From the NCBI RefSeq assembly GCF_004014875.1, contig NZ_CP034929.1, forward strand, positions 3,162,001 to 3,226,000: a DNA stretch of 64,000 nt, in the 5' to 3' direction. Under the pieces are notes generated by a model, which worked only from the letters and a program-made list of their open reading frames with translations, was not told the origin of the DNA and did not search any database. The position numbers and the translations under genes were made by a program. This DNA comes from Nocardioides yefusunii. GTDB taxonomy: Bacteria > Actinomycetota > Actinomycetes > Propionibacteriales > Nocardioidaceae. Shown piece after piece: positions 8,886 through 16,575 of the stretch (positions within the stretch are counted from its first letter, which is position 1; each line of letters opens with the position of its first letter).

Positions 8886-9830
8886 ATGAGTGCGATCGAC
8901 GGAGTGAGCGACACCTTCGACCCGGACGCGTGGGACGTCGTCCCGGGCTTCGAACACCTGACCGACATGACCTACCACCGCGCGAAGGCGCACGGAACGG
9001 TCCGGATCGCGTTCGACCGGCCGGACGTGCTCAACGCGTTTCGCCCCAACACGGTCGACGAACTGATCGCGACCCTGGACCACGCGCGGATGAGCGCCGA
9101 CGTCGGCTGTGTCCTGCTGACCGGCAACGGTCCGTCGGCGAAGTCGGGCAAGTACTCGTTCTGTTCCGGCGGCGACCAGCGGATCCGCGGCAAGGCCGGC
9201 TACCAGTACGAGGACAAGACGATCGAGGCCGGTGACACCGGTGCCGAGCCGCCGTCGCCGATCGACAAGGCCCGTCTGGCACGTCTGCACGTGCTGGAGG
9301 CGCAGCGCCTGATCCGGTTCATGCCGAAGGTCGTCATCTGCGTCGTGCCCGGTTGGGCTGCTGGTGGCGGTCACTCGCTGCACGCGGTCGCCGACCTCAC
9401 GATCGCCTCGCGCGAGCACGCGGTCTTCAAGCAGACCGACGCTGACGTCGGCTCCTTCGACGGCGGTTACGGCTCGGCCTACCTGGCCCGTCAGGTGGGT
9501 CAGAAGTTCGCCCGCGAGATCTTCTTCCTGGGCGACTCCTACGACGCCGAGACGATGCACCGCATGGGTGCGGTCAACAAGGTCGTCGACCACGCCGACC
9601 TCGAGAAGGTCGCCCTGGAGTGGGGCGCCAAGATCAACGGCAAGTCCCCGACGGCCCAGCGGATGCTGAAGTACTCCTTCAACCTGCTCGACGACGGTCT
9701 GGTCGGCCAGCAGCTCTTCGCCGGTGAGACCACCCGTCTGGCCTACATGACCGACGAGGCCCAGGAGGGTCGCGACCAGTTCGTCGAGAAGCGCGAGCCC
9801 GACTGGTCGCCTTACCCCTGGTACTACTGA
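8886..9830 (+). CDS. menB: 1,4-dihydroxy-2-naphthoyl-CoA synthase
   Basis: A 314-residue crotonase-fold enzyme that closes the second ring in menaquinone synthesis, converting o-succinylbenzoyl-CoA to 1,4-dihydroxy-2-naphthoyl-CoA in the cytoplasm. Diagnostic features are FCSGGDQRIRG, the oxyanion-hole loop VPGWAAGGGHSLH, DVGSFDGGYGSAYLARQVG and the family's C-terminal end DWSPYPWYY. It has the roughly 30-residue insertion seen in actinobacterial MenB. No other men genes are adjacent. A strong terminator follows the stop. Confidence 0.95.
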   Translation: MSAIDGVSDTFDPDAWDVVPGFEHLTDMTYHRAKAHGTVRIAFDRPDVLNAFRPNTVDELIATLDHARMSADVGCVLLTGNGPSAKSGKYSFCSGGDQRIRGKAGYQYEDKTIEAGDTGAEPPSPIDKARLARLHVLEAQRLIRFMPKVVICVVPGWAAGGGHSLHAVADLTIASREHAVFKQTDADVGSFDGGYGSAYLARQVGQKFAREIFFLGDSYDAETMHRMGAVNKVVDHADLEKVALEWGAKINGKSPTAQRMLKYSFNLLDDGLVGQQLFAGETTRLAYMTDEAQEGRDQFVEKREPDWSPYPWYY

Positions 9831-9850
9831 GCCTCTCGCTCACCCGAGCT

Positions 9851-9895
9851 GGACCGAGGGCCCCGACCTGCACGAACTGGTCGGGGCCCTCGTCC
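9851..9895 (+). terminator. Terminator hairpin after menB
   Basis: The stem GAGGGCCCCGACC (9856-9868) pairs with GGTCGGGGCCCTC (9879-9891), extended by GGAC/GTCC at the base with one unpaired C. It begins 21 nt after the menB stop. No strong T-run follows. Confidence 0.7.
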
Positions 9896-10201
9896 GTCGA
9901 TCGAGTGCATCAGCACCACCGCCCACGGTCGGGCAGGGGCACACTGGCGCTGCACCGGACGGGCGAGGAGTAGGGGCAGGCCCCATGACGACCCACGTCG
10001 GTTCCGGGACAGCCTGCCGGTCCAGACCGGTTCTCGGCAGAGTGGACGCAGGCGGGGCCCCGTCCGGTGTGCTCCGGGCGGGGTCCCGCCGTGGTCGTTG
10101 GCCTCCCCGCCTCCGGTGTGAGCGGCGATCAACCGCCCCACCGGAATGCGCGTAGGGTCGCAAGACGGGGCCGTCCAGGTTCCCTCTCAGAGAGAAAACA
10201 C
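9896..10201. other. Intergenic region without a supported gene
   Basis: About 300 bp between the menB terminator and the first tiny basic protein. It contains a GC-rich imperfect stem, 10051-10061 with 10080-10090 (11 bp with one G-T pair). No open frame here has convincing protein character. The promoter for the tiny gene and the following dehydrogenase must lie here, but I cannot point to clear -35 and -10 boxes. Confidence 0.5.
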
Positions 10202-10336
10202 ATGAGCGACAAGTCGCCACGTCAAGGCATGACCCAGAAGTCCAGCAAGTCCATCAAGGAGAAGCGCGCCGACAAGCGCGACAAGGCAACTGCCGCCTCC
10301 GATGCCGCCAAGGCTGCGACGGTCAAGAAGAAGTGA
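10202..10336 (+). CDS. Tiny highly basic protein (MSDKSPR family), copy 1
   Basis: A 44-residue, Lys/Ala-rich protein starting MSDKSPRQGMTQKSSK, with a core SKSIKEKRADKR. A second copy lies at 11672-11803 with the same start (MSDKSPR) and core (KSIKEKRA), so the reading frame is real. The stop overlaps the GTG start of the following dehydrogenase by 4 bp, which suggests coupled translation. Predicted to be unstructured or a single charged helix with no signal peptide. I do not know the function; RNA or DNA binding is only a guess from charge. Confidence 0.75.
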   Translation: MSDKSPRQGMTQKSSKSIKEKRADKRDKATAASDAAKAATVKKK

Positions 10337-11475
10337 CGTCCTTGGGGCTCGGCGTCATCGGTTCCTCCTCGATGGAGAACGAGCGTCGGCTCCCTCTCCA
10401 CCCGGACCACCTCCCCCTGCTGGACGCCGACCTGCGCGCCCGGATCACGCTCGAGCACGACTACGGCGCCCGCTTCGGCGTGGCCGATGCGGCGCTCGCT
10501 CCGTTCGTCGCCGGGTTCGCGTCGCGTGAGGAGCTGATCGCGACCTCCGACGTCGTCCTGCTCCCCAAGCCGCAGCTCACCGACGTCGCCGCGATGCACT
10601 CCGGCCAGGTCCTGTGGGGCTGGCCGCACTGCGTCCAGGACCGCGAACTCACCCAGCTCGCCATCGACCAGAAGCTGACGTTGATCGCCTTCGAGGCGAT
10701 GAACCACTGGCGCCGTGACGGCAGCTTCGGTCTGCACGTGTTCCACAAGAACAACGAGATCGCCGGCTACAGCTCCGTGCTGCACGCCCTCGAACTGGCC
10801 GGCCTGACCGGTGACTACGGCCGCCGGTTGAGCGCGGTCGTGATCGGCTTCGGGGCCACCGCTCGTGGCGCCGTCACAGCACTCAAGGCCCACGGTGTGC
10901 ACGACGTCGCGGTGCTCACCCATCGTGAGGTCGCGGCGGTCAGCTCACCGATCCACTCGGTGCTGATGCGGCAGTTCGACCACACGCCCGGCGACCCCGA
11001 GTTGAGCCACGTCATCACCGAGCGAGGTCGCGAACCCCTTGCGGCGTATCTCGCCGAGAACGACATCGTCGTCAACTGCACCCTGCAGGACACCGCGAAC
11101 CCGCTCGTCTACCTCACCGAGGACGACGTCACCGCGTTCCGTCGCGGCAGCCTGGTCGTGGACGTCTCCTGCGACCGCGGGATGGGCTTCAGCTGGGCCC
11201 GCCCGACGACGTTCGACGACCCGACGTTCACCGTCGGCGACACCGTCACCTACTACGGCGTCGACCACAGCCCGTCGCACCTGTGGAACTCCGCGACGTG
11301 GGAGAACAGCAACGCGTTGATCCCGTTCCTGCGTCCGGTGCTCGAGGGCCCCGAGGCGTGGGACGCCGACCCGACGTTGAGTCGCGCGATCGAGATCCGC
11401 GACGGCCGGATCATCAACCCGGCGATCCTGGCGTTCCAGGGCCGCAGCCCGGCTGAGCCGTACGCGCTGGTCTGA
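10333..11475 (+). CDS. N5-(carboxyethyl)ornithine synthase-like / alanine dehydrogenase-PNT family enzyme
   Basis: A 380-residue cytoplasmic NAD(P)-binding protein. The N-terminal half resembles the alanine dehydrogenase/PNT N-terminal domain (GVIGSSSMENERRLPLHPDH, then VVLLPKP). The C-terminal half has a Rossmann loop VVIGFGATARGAV near residue 172. The combination best fits N5-(carboxyethyl)ornithine synthase, which reductively joins pyruvate to the side-chain amine of ornithine or lysine; alanine or saccharopine-type dehydrogenase activity cannot be excluded. Translation starts at a GTG inside the stop of the preceding tiny gene. Substrate residues cannot be judged by eye. Confidence 0.65.
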   Translation: MTSLGLGVIGSSSMENERRLPLHPDHLPLLDADLRARITLEHDYGARFGVADAALAPFVAGFASREELIATSDVVLLPKPQLTDVAAMHSGQVLWGWPHCVQDRELTQLAIDQKLTLIAFEAMNHWRRDGSFGLHVFHKNNEIAGYSSVLHALELAGLTGDYGRRLSAVVIGFGATARGAVTALKAHGVHDVAVLTHREVAAVSSPIHSVLMRQFDHTPGDPELSHVITERGREPLAAYLAENDIVVNCTLQDTANPLVYLTEDDVTAFRRGSLVVDVSCDRGMGFSWARPTTFDDPTFTVGDTVTYYGVDHSPSHLWNSATWENSNALIPFLRPVLEGPEAWDADPTLSRAIEIRDGRIINPAILAFQGRSPAEPYALV

Positions 11476-11486
11476 TCCCAGCAGCA

Positions 11487-11537
11487 CGTTCTGTGGAGGA
11501 TTGCTGTCACCTGGTGACAGCAATCCTCCACAGAACG
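11487..11537. repeat. Near loop-less 51-bp perfect palindrome
   Basis: Arms of 25 bp (11487-11511 and 11513-11537), starting CGTTCTGTGGAGGATTGC, surround a single central T. It lies 12 nt after the dehydrogenase stop and 134 nt before the next tiny gene, which is on the same strand. It may act as a terminator in RNA, but the almost absent loop also suits DNA cruciform extrusion or a remnant of a palindromic repeat. Confidence 0.8.
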
Positions 11538-11671
11538 GTGTGTTGCGTCCCCTCAGCGGAGACAACGACGGACGGACGGTCGCTGAGCGGACTCACCCCG
11601 GTTCCCTCATCCCGAGGACGGACGTACGTTCGTGGGAGGGAGCCGTACGAGCTCCGCCCCAGGAGATCCAG

Positions 11672-11803
11672 ATGAGTGACAAGTCGCCTCGCCACACCAT
11701 GAGCAAGAAGACGAAGTCGATCAAGGAGAAGCGCGCCGAGAAACGCGCCAAGGCCGCCCCGGCCACCGAAGCAGACAGGACCGATCCGTCACGCAAGAGG
11801 TGA
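11672..11803 (+). CDS. Tiny highly basic protein (MSDKSPR family), copy 2
   Basis: A 43-residue protein starting MSDKSPRHTMSKKTK with a core KSIKEKRAEKRAK, clearly paralogous to the gene at 10202-10336. It has a good ribosome binding site (AGGAGAT, 6 nt before the ATG). Its last 29 bases form the left part of a terminator hairpin, so coding and termination overlap. Function unknown. The two copies bracket the carboxyethylornithine-synthase-like gene. Confidence 0.75.
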   Translation: MSDKSPRHTMSKKTKSIKEKRAEKRAKAAPATEADRTDPSRKR

Positions 11804-11817
11804 CGCACCGGTCCTGT
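11775..11817 (+). terminator. Terminator overlapping the end of the tiny gene
   Basis: The outer stem ACAGGACCG (11775-11783) pairs with CGGTCCTGT (11809-11817), with an inner stem GTCAC/GTGAC, followed by TGTTGAG. It begins inside the coding sequence and lies between convergent genes. Confidence 0.65.
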
Positions 11818-11855
11818 TGTTGAGTCGGAGGCAGCGTGCCCAGTCGGCAGAGGGC

Positions 11856-14800
11856 CTAGTCGAAGAGCGCGCGCACGTCGTCGGCGTCGAGACCCGAACC
11901 GACAGCGCCCTCACCAGTGAAGACGGCGTCGAAGAGCGCGGCCTTGCGCTCCTTGAGCGCCATCACCTTCTCCTCGATGGTGCCGGCCGAGACCATCCGG
12001 TAGACGTTGACCGGACGCTGCTGACCGATGCGGTGGGCACGGTCGATGGCCTGGTTCTCCGCGGCCGGGTTCCACCACGGGTCGAGGACGTAGACGTAGT
12101 CGGCCTCGGTGAGCGTCAGACCGACGCCGCCGGCCTTGAGCGAGATCAGGAACGCGTCGCCGTCGCCGTTCTTGAACGCCTCGATCTCGGCGCCGCGGTT
12201 GCGGGTGGAGCCGTCGAGGTAGCGGACGGTGAGCCCGGCGTCCTCGAGGCGTTCGCGGGCCCGCTTGAGGAATGACGTGAACTGGCTGAACACGAGCGCA
12301 CGGTGGCCCTCGGCGGCGAGTTCGGTGAGGTGTTCGACGAGGACGTCGAGCTTGGCCGAGCCGACCTCGTCGTGCTCCTCCGACACCAGTGCGGCGTCGA
12401 GGGAGAGCTGACGCAGGCGGGTGAGCGCGGTGAAGATCTGCACCCGGTTGCCGGCGAAGTCGTCGACGAGTCCGAGGATCGCCTGACGTTCACGCTGCAG
12501 CCAGGTGTCGTAGATCCGCTGGTGCTCAGCGCCCAGGGGCACCTCCAGGACCTGCTCCTGCTTGGGCGGGAGGTCGGAGGCGACGAGGTCCTTGGTGCGA
12601 CGCAGCACGAACGGGCGCACGCGGGCCCGGAACCGGTCCATCGCGTCGGTGTCGCCACGCTTCTCCACCGGTGCGACGACCTGGTCGACGAAGGTGTGCG
12701 GCCACGGGTAGAGGCCCGGTGCGGCGATCGAGAGCAGCGCCCACAGCTCCATGAGCCGGTTCTCGAACGGGGTGCCGGAGACGACCAGACGGAAGGGCGC
12801 CTTGATCCGCGCGACCGCCTGGTAGGTCTTGGAGTGGTGGTTCTTGATCGCCTGCGCCTCGTCGAGCACGAGTCCGCCCCAGGTGCGGTGGGCGTACTCG
12901 TCGGCCTCCAGGCGCAGCAGCGTGTAGGAGGTGACGACGACGTCGGCGCCCTCGATCGCCTCGGCGAACGTCTCCTTGCGACGCGACGCGGAGGCGTCGA
13001 CGACCTTCACCACCAGCCCGGGCGTGTGCCGGGCCGCTTCGGAGGTCCAGGCCGTCATGACGCTGGTGGGGGCGATGACGACGAACGGCGCGGCGCCGTG
13101 GGCGCGGGCGTGGCTCATCAGGGCCAGGGTCTGCAGGGTCTTTCCCAGACCCATGTCGTCGGCGAGGATGCCGCCCAGGTCGAGGCTCCACAGGTGGGCG
13201 AGCCAGTTGATGCCTTCGCGCTGGTAGGGGCGCGGCGTCGAGACGAGTCCGGCGACCTCCACCTCGGGCAGCGTCTCGTGCCCGATCAGTGCGCGGGCTG
13301 CTTCGACCCATTCGGCGGCGCGGGCGTCGACGATGCCGAGCTCGGCGAGTTCGGCCCACAGGCCCAGGTCGGAGTGCGCGACGCTGAACGCGTCCCCGCG
13401 TCCGCCCTCGATCTGTCCGGCAGCGGCGACCAGCGCAGCGAGCCGGCGGAACTCGGGACGGTCGGTGGGGATGTGCAGGCCCGAGGCGAGCACGAGCAGC
13501 GGCTGTCCGGTGGTGAGCGCGGTCAGCAGGTCGGTGAGCGGCACCTGCTCACCCTCGACCTCGATCACGACGCGCAGGTCGAGCCAGTCGGTGGTGGTGT
13601 CGTCCTCGTCGCCGTCCTCGGCAGGGCCGGTGGCGAACTCGAACGTGGGTGCCTCGGTGGCGGAACGGAAGTCGGGACGGTCGCCCGTCTCGACGACGTC
13701 GACGCCTTCGTGGGCTTCCAGTGCGGGGAGGTCGGTGGCGGCGAAGTCGACCACCGGGGAGCCGGTGACCGTGACGTGCGGCTGCAGGTGTGCGAACTCG
13801 GCGACCGCAGCCAACAGATCACGTTCGACGACAGGACGACGCACCGCGAGGGCGCGGTCACCGCCGACGATCGGGTAGGTGGAGACCTGGCCCGAGGCGG
13901 ACTCGTAGCGCCAACGCCACGACACCTCAGCCGTCGCGCTCTCCCAGGCCACGACGGCCTCGAGGCGCGGAGCGGCCTCCTCGGCGATCTCGATCGCGGC
14001 GTCCGAGGACGTCACGACGAGCTGCTGACGCAGCCGTGGCAGGTACTCCTTCTCGAACGCAGCCTTGTCCTCGGCGGGGATCGCGAGGATCTCGCCGCGC
14101 TGGTGGACCTGCACCAACGCTTCGGGCAGACGTCGGGCCAGCGGCGCGAGCGTCAGGTGGACCTTGGGGTGTTCGGCGGTGGTGTTGGCGCGCACCGGGG
14201 TGACCAGCGCGGCGGTGTGCGGCACCTTGCCGAGCAGCAGGAGTTCGTCGTCGACGTGCAGGTGCGACTCGTTCCAGACACCGACGCGGAGCTGGGTGGC
14301 GCCCTTGGCGTTCTTGGCGTCTCCGTCGGAGTCGGCCTCACCGATGTCGACGACGGCCTCGACCGGGTCGGCGAGCCGCACCTGGGAGATCCGTTCGCCG
14401 CCCACCAACGCGATCCCGGCCTCGACGGCCTGGGCGAGCAGGTCCGGGAGCGCCGGACCGATGGTGGTGAGGTCGATGACGTCCTTGTTCACGACGCCGG
14501 TGACGGCCCGCACGAACCGGGACAGGACCGCGAGCTGGTCGAGGTCGTGAGCCTCGTCGACGGCGTGGTTCTCGGCGGTGGCCCAGCTGATGCCGGTCTT
14601 GATCCAGTTGTCGCGCGCGCCCTGACGCATCGGGCGCAGCCACAGCTTCTGCCCGGCGTCGGCGTGACCGCGGTAGCGGCGACGGGTGGGGACGGGGATC
14701 TCGAATTGCAGCGCGAGCTTCTTGCGCTCGGCGACCACCGGCTTCGCCTCTTCGAGTGGCGCGAGGACGGCGTCGAGGCTGCGACGCCACGCGGGCGGCG

Positions 14801-15125
14801 CGACGGTCGGCTTGAGGAGTTCGGCCTGACGGATGTCCTGCAGCACCGCGACGGCGTGCTTGCAGGCGTAGGCGACGGGGCAGTCGCACTTGGTGGAGAT
14901 CGTGGCGCCGGCCCGGCCCTTGGCGGGCTTCACGGTGACGCGGACGCGGTAGGGCGCCGTGCGGGAACCGACGACGATGCCGCCGGCCTCGAACGCACCG
15001 TTCGCGAGGTCGGTGATCGTCACCTGTCGAACCCTGCGCGACGCTGAGTACCCGCGTCCTCGAGCGATCGTCCCCGGATCGAAGGTCGCGAAGAGTGCCA
15101 CGTCGCTGATCGTCACTCTGGCCAT
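11856..15125 (-). CDS. SWIM zinc-finger SNF2-family helicase/ATPase
   Basis: A 1089-residue protein. An N-terminal SWIM zinc finger has Cys80, Cys82, Cys88 and His90 (CDCPVAYACKH). The C-terminal half is a complete SNF2 ATPase: GGILADDMGLGKTLQTLAL (Walker A), VLDEAQAIKN (motif II), VVSGTPFENRLMELW (motif III), then the helicase C domain with VFSQFTSFLKRARERL, ISLKAGGVGLTLTEADYV and DRAHRIGQQRPV. These proteins translocate on double-stranded DNA and remodel protein-DNA complexes; bacterial members are poorly characterised. The middle 400 residues are the usual bacterial SNF2-associated region. It ends convergent with the tiny gene. Confidence 0.92.
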   Translation of the reverse strand: MARVTISDVALFATFDPGTIARGRGYSASRRVRQVTITDLANGAFEAGGIVVGSRTAPYRVRVTVKPAKGRAGATISTKCDCPVAYACKHAVAVLQDIRQAELLKPTVAPPAWRRSLDAVLAPLEEAKPVVAERKKLALQFEIPVPTRRRYRGHADAGQKLWLRPMRQGARDNWIKTGISWATAENHAVDEAHDLDQLAVLSRFVRAVTGVVNKDVIDLTTIGPALPDLLAQAVEAGIALVGGERISQVRLADPVEAVVDIGEADSDGDAKNAKGATQLRVGVWNESHLHVDDELLLLGKVPHTAALVTPVRANTTAEHPKVHLTLAPLARRLPEALVQVHQRGEILAIPAEDKAAFEKEYLPRLRQQLVVTSSDAAIEIAEEAAPRLEAVVAWESATAEVSWRWRYESASGQVSTYPIVGGDRALAVRRPVVERDLLAAVAEFAHLQPHVTVTGSPVVDFAATDLPALEAHEGVDVVETGDRPDFRSATEAPTFEFATGPAEDGDEDDTTTDWLDLRVVIEVEGEQVPLTDLLTALTTGQPLLVLASGLHIPTDRPEFRRLAALVAAAGQIEGGRGDAFSVAHSDLGLWAELAELGIVDARAAEWVEAARALIGHETLPEVEVAGLVSTPRPYQREGINWLAHLWSLDLGGILADDMGLGKTLQTLALMSHARAHGAAPFVVIAPTSVMTAWTSEAARHTPGLVVKVVDASASRRKETFAEAIEGADVVVTSYTLLRLEADEYAHRTWGGLVLDEAQAIKNHHSKTYQAVARIKAPFRLVVSGTPFENRLMELWALLSIAAPGLYPWPHTFVDQVVAPVEKRGDTDAMDRFRARVRPFVLRRTKDLVASDLPPKQEQVLEVPLGAEHQRIYDTWLQRERQAILGLVDDFAGNRVQIFTALTRLRQLSLDAALVSEEHDEVGSAKLDVLVEHLTELAAEGHRALVFSQFTSFLKRARERLEDAGLTVRYLDGSTRNRGAEIEAFKNGDGDAFLISLKAGGVGLTLTEADYVYVLDPWWNPAAENQAIDRAHRIGQQRPVNVYRMVSAGTIEEKVMALKERKAALFDAVFTGEGAVGSGLDADDVRALFD

Positions 15126-15165
15126 CCGACAAGACTCCCACTTCGGGGGTGTTCGCTCCGAATAC

Positions 15166-15978
15166 TCAGCCGCGCAGCCGGCGTGCAGTCGTGGTGTCGG
15201 CGGCGACCAGCGGGCAGTTCCCGCAGACGAACCCGACCGGCAACCGGTGGATCTGGCAGCACGAGGTCCGCATGATCCCGCGCGGCGTCTGCTCCAGAGT
15301 GCCGGTCAGCAGCGGGTGCGCGAGCACTCGGCTCACGACGGCTCCGGAGCGTTGCGTGAGCTGCGGCGTCGTCGAACGGACCACGTCGTGGGTGCCCAGA
15401 ACGGCGGCGGCAAGGTTGCCGCGCAGCACCTTCTCCGGCACCCCGAACCGGGCGGCGAACGCGTCGGCGAGCGGGACGCAGATCCGTTCCAGGACCTCCT
15501 CGGCGCTGCTCACGCCGCTCCCCGCCCCTGCCCCCGGCCCGACCGGTGCGGTGGTCGCGATCTCCCCCGGCCCGCCCTCTCCTGGCCGGGCCGGACGCCA
15601 GAACGTCGTCGCGGGGTCAGCGACGTACCCCGTCAGTCCCGCAAAGTGTGGCGCTGCGGAGTGCTGGCCTGCGACTTCTGTGCCCACGGCGGGCGAGACC
15701 GCCCGGGAGAACAACCCGAGAACGACGGTCGAGGCGACCGCACGCAGGTCGGAAGCGGTACGTCCCAACGGACCGCGGACGGCCAGTCGGGCGTGGGCGT
15801 CGTCGACGAGGGCGTCGAGCCAGGCGTCGGAGCAGAACTCGTCGAACGTCAGCCAGCCCTCGTCCCGCCCAGGCGCAGACCTGAACTCCGCCACACCGAA
15901 CCGTGCGACCCCGAACCAGGGTCCGTACGGCTGGGGTCGGGGCGGCTGCTGGGTCGCCGACGCGTGGTGCTCGTTCAC
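15166..15978 (-). CDS. FhuF-like (2Fe-2S) ferric-siderophore reductase family protein
   Basis: A 270-residue protein whose C-terminus carries the FhuF-type cysteine set Cys-Cys-x10-Cys-x2-Cys (SCCQIHRLPVGFVCGNCP) that binds a [2Fe-2S] cluster. E. coli FhuF reduces ferric siderophores in the cytoplasm. I chose the GTG at 15978 because GTAGGG stands at the right distance upstream and upstream codons lose protein character. It starts 35 nt after the end of a shortened sigma-factor gene on the same strand, so the two may be co-transcribed. No siderophore genes are adjacent. Confidence 0.75.
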   Translation of the reverse strand: MNEHHASATQQPPRPQPYGPWFGVARFGVAEFRSAPGRDEGWLTFDEFCSDAWLDALVDDAHARLAVRGPLGRTASDLRAVASTVVLGLFSRAVSPAVGTEVAGQHSAAPHFAGLTGYVADPATTFWRPARPGEGGPGEIATTAPVGPGAGAGSGVSSAEEVLERICVPLADAFAARFGVPEKVLRGNLAAAVLGTHDVVRSTTPQLTQRSGAVVSRVLAHPLLTGTLEQTPRGIMRTSCCQIHRLPVGFVCGNCPLVAADTTTARRLRG

Positions 15979-16013
15979 GTCGGCGACCCTACGGCCAGAT
16001 GCGGTCGAACCCG

Positions 16014-16451
16014 TCAGTCGTCGATCGGCTCCGGGAGGACGGTGATGCTGCGGGCGATCTCCTCGGCCTCGCCGAGGTGCGCGAAGTGCCGCAACACCAC
16101 CACCGCCCGGTGTTCGGGCGTGAGCCGCTGCAGGCAGCGGGCCACCACGTCGGAGGTGTCCCCCTCGTCGGTGACGTCGGTGCGGGCCCGTTCGGGCAGC
16201 ACCTCGGTGGGACGTTCGCCGTGCCACTTGCGGCGTCGGGCGGTGACGTGGGTGTTCATCAGGATCCGGTGGACGTAGGCGTCGGGGTTGTCGGTCCGGC
16301 TCACCTTGCGCCAGTTGGCGTAGACCTTCGCCCGTACGTTCTGCACCAGGGCCTCGGCGTCCGCGACCGGACTGCCCATCAGCACCGCCGAACGCACCAG
16401 GTGCGTCCACCGGGCCCGGACGTACGCCTCGAAGTCGTCGTGTGTCGACAT
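16014..16451 (-). CDS. ECF sigma factor of the SigE family, shortened: region 4 helix-turn-helix missing
   Basis: A 145-residue protein starting MSTHDDFEAYVRARWTHLV. Sigma region 2 is recognisable (YANWRKVSRTDNPDAYVHRI) and closely resembles the intact paralogue at 17529-18029. Region 4 begins (LTPEHRAVVVLRHFAHLGEA) but then runs into EEIARSITVLPEPIDD and a stop, where relatives have VLGVAPGTVKSRLARA. The -35-recognising helices are absent in this frame and I do not see them in another frame before the next gene. Region 2 also departs from the usual QxTF core (LVQNVRAKVY). It may be a decayed paralogue or a shortened regulator. Confidence 0.7.
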   Translation of the reverse strand: MSTHDDFEAYVRARWTHLVRSAVLMGSPVADAEALVQNVRAKVYANWRKVSRTDNPDAYVHRILMNTHVTARRRKWHGERPTEVLPERARTDVTDEGDTSDVVARCLQRLTPEHRAVVVLRHFAHLGEAEEIARSITVLPEPIDD

Positions 16452-16575
16452 CGCGCCCCCTCTCCACTGCTCAACTCTCGTGTCCTGCACACCGACCGAC
16501 AACGTGGAGAGCCGACGACGTTCCGTCGGCCCGGACCTTTCATCTCCCGACGACGTCACCGCCGCGCCTTGCCGC

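Noticed and set aside
9824..10141. 105-codon minus-strand frame between menB and the first tiny gene
   Set aside because: It includes the menB terminator and overlaps its stop; its Arg/Gly/Pro-rich translation has no family features.
12303..15047. 914-codon open frame on the plus strand
   Set aside because: It is antisense to the SNF2 helicase, whose motifs are certain. Its composition is the usual GC-rich shadow and it shows no domain.
15979..16467. N-terminal extension of the FhuF-like protein to 433 residues
   Set aside because: The extra 163 codons overlap the shortened sigma gene in another frame and read as an Arg/Gly-rich shadow; the GTG at 15978 has a ribosome binding site.
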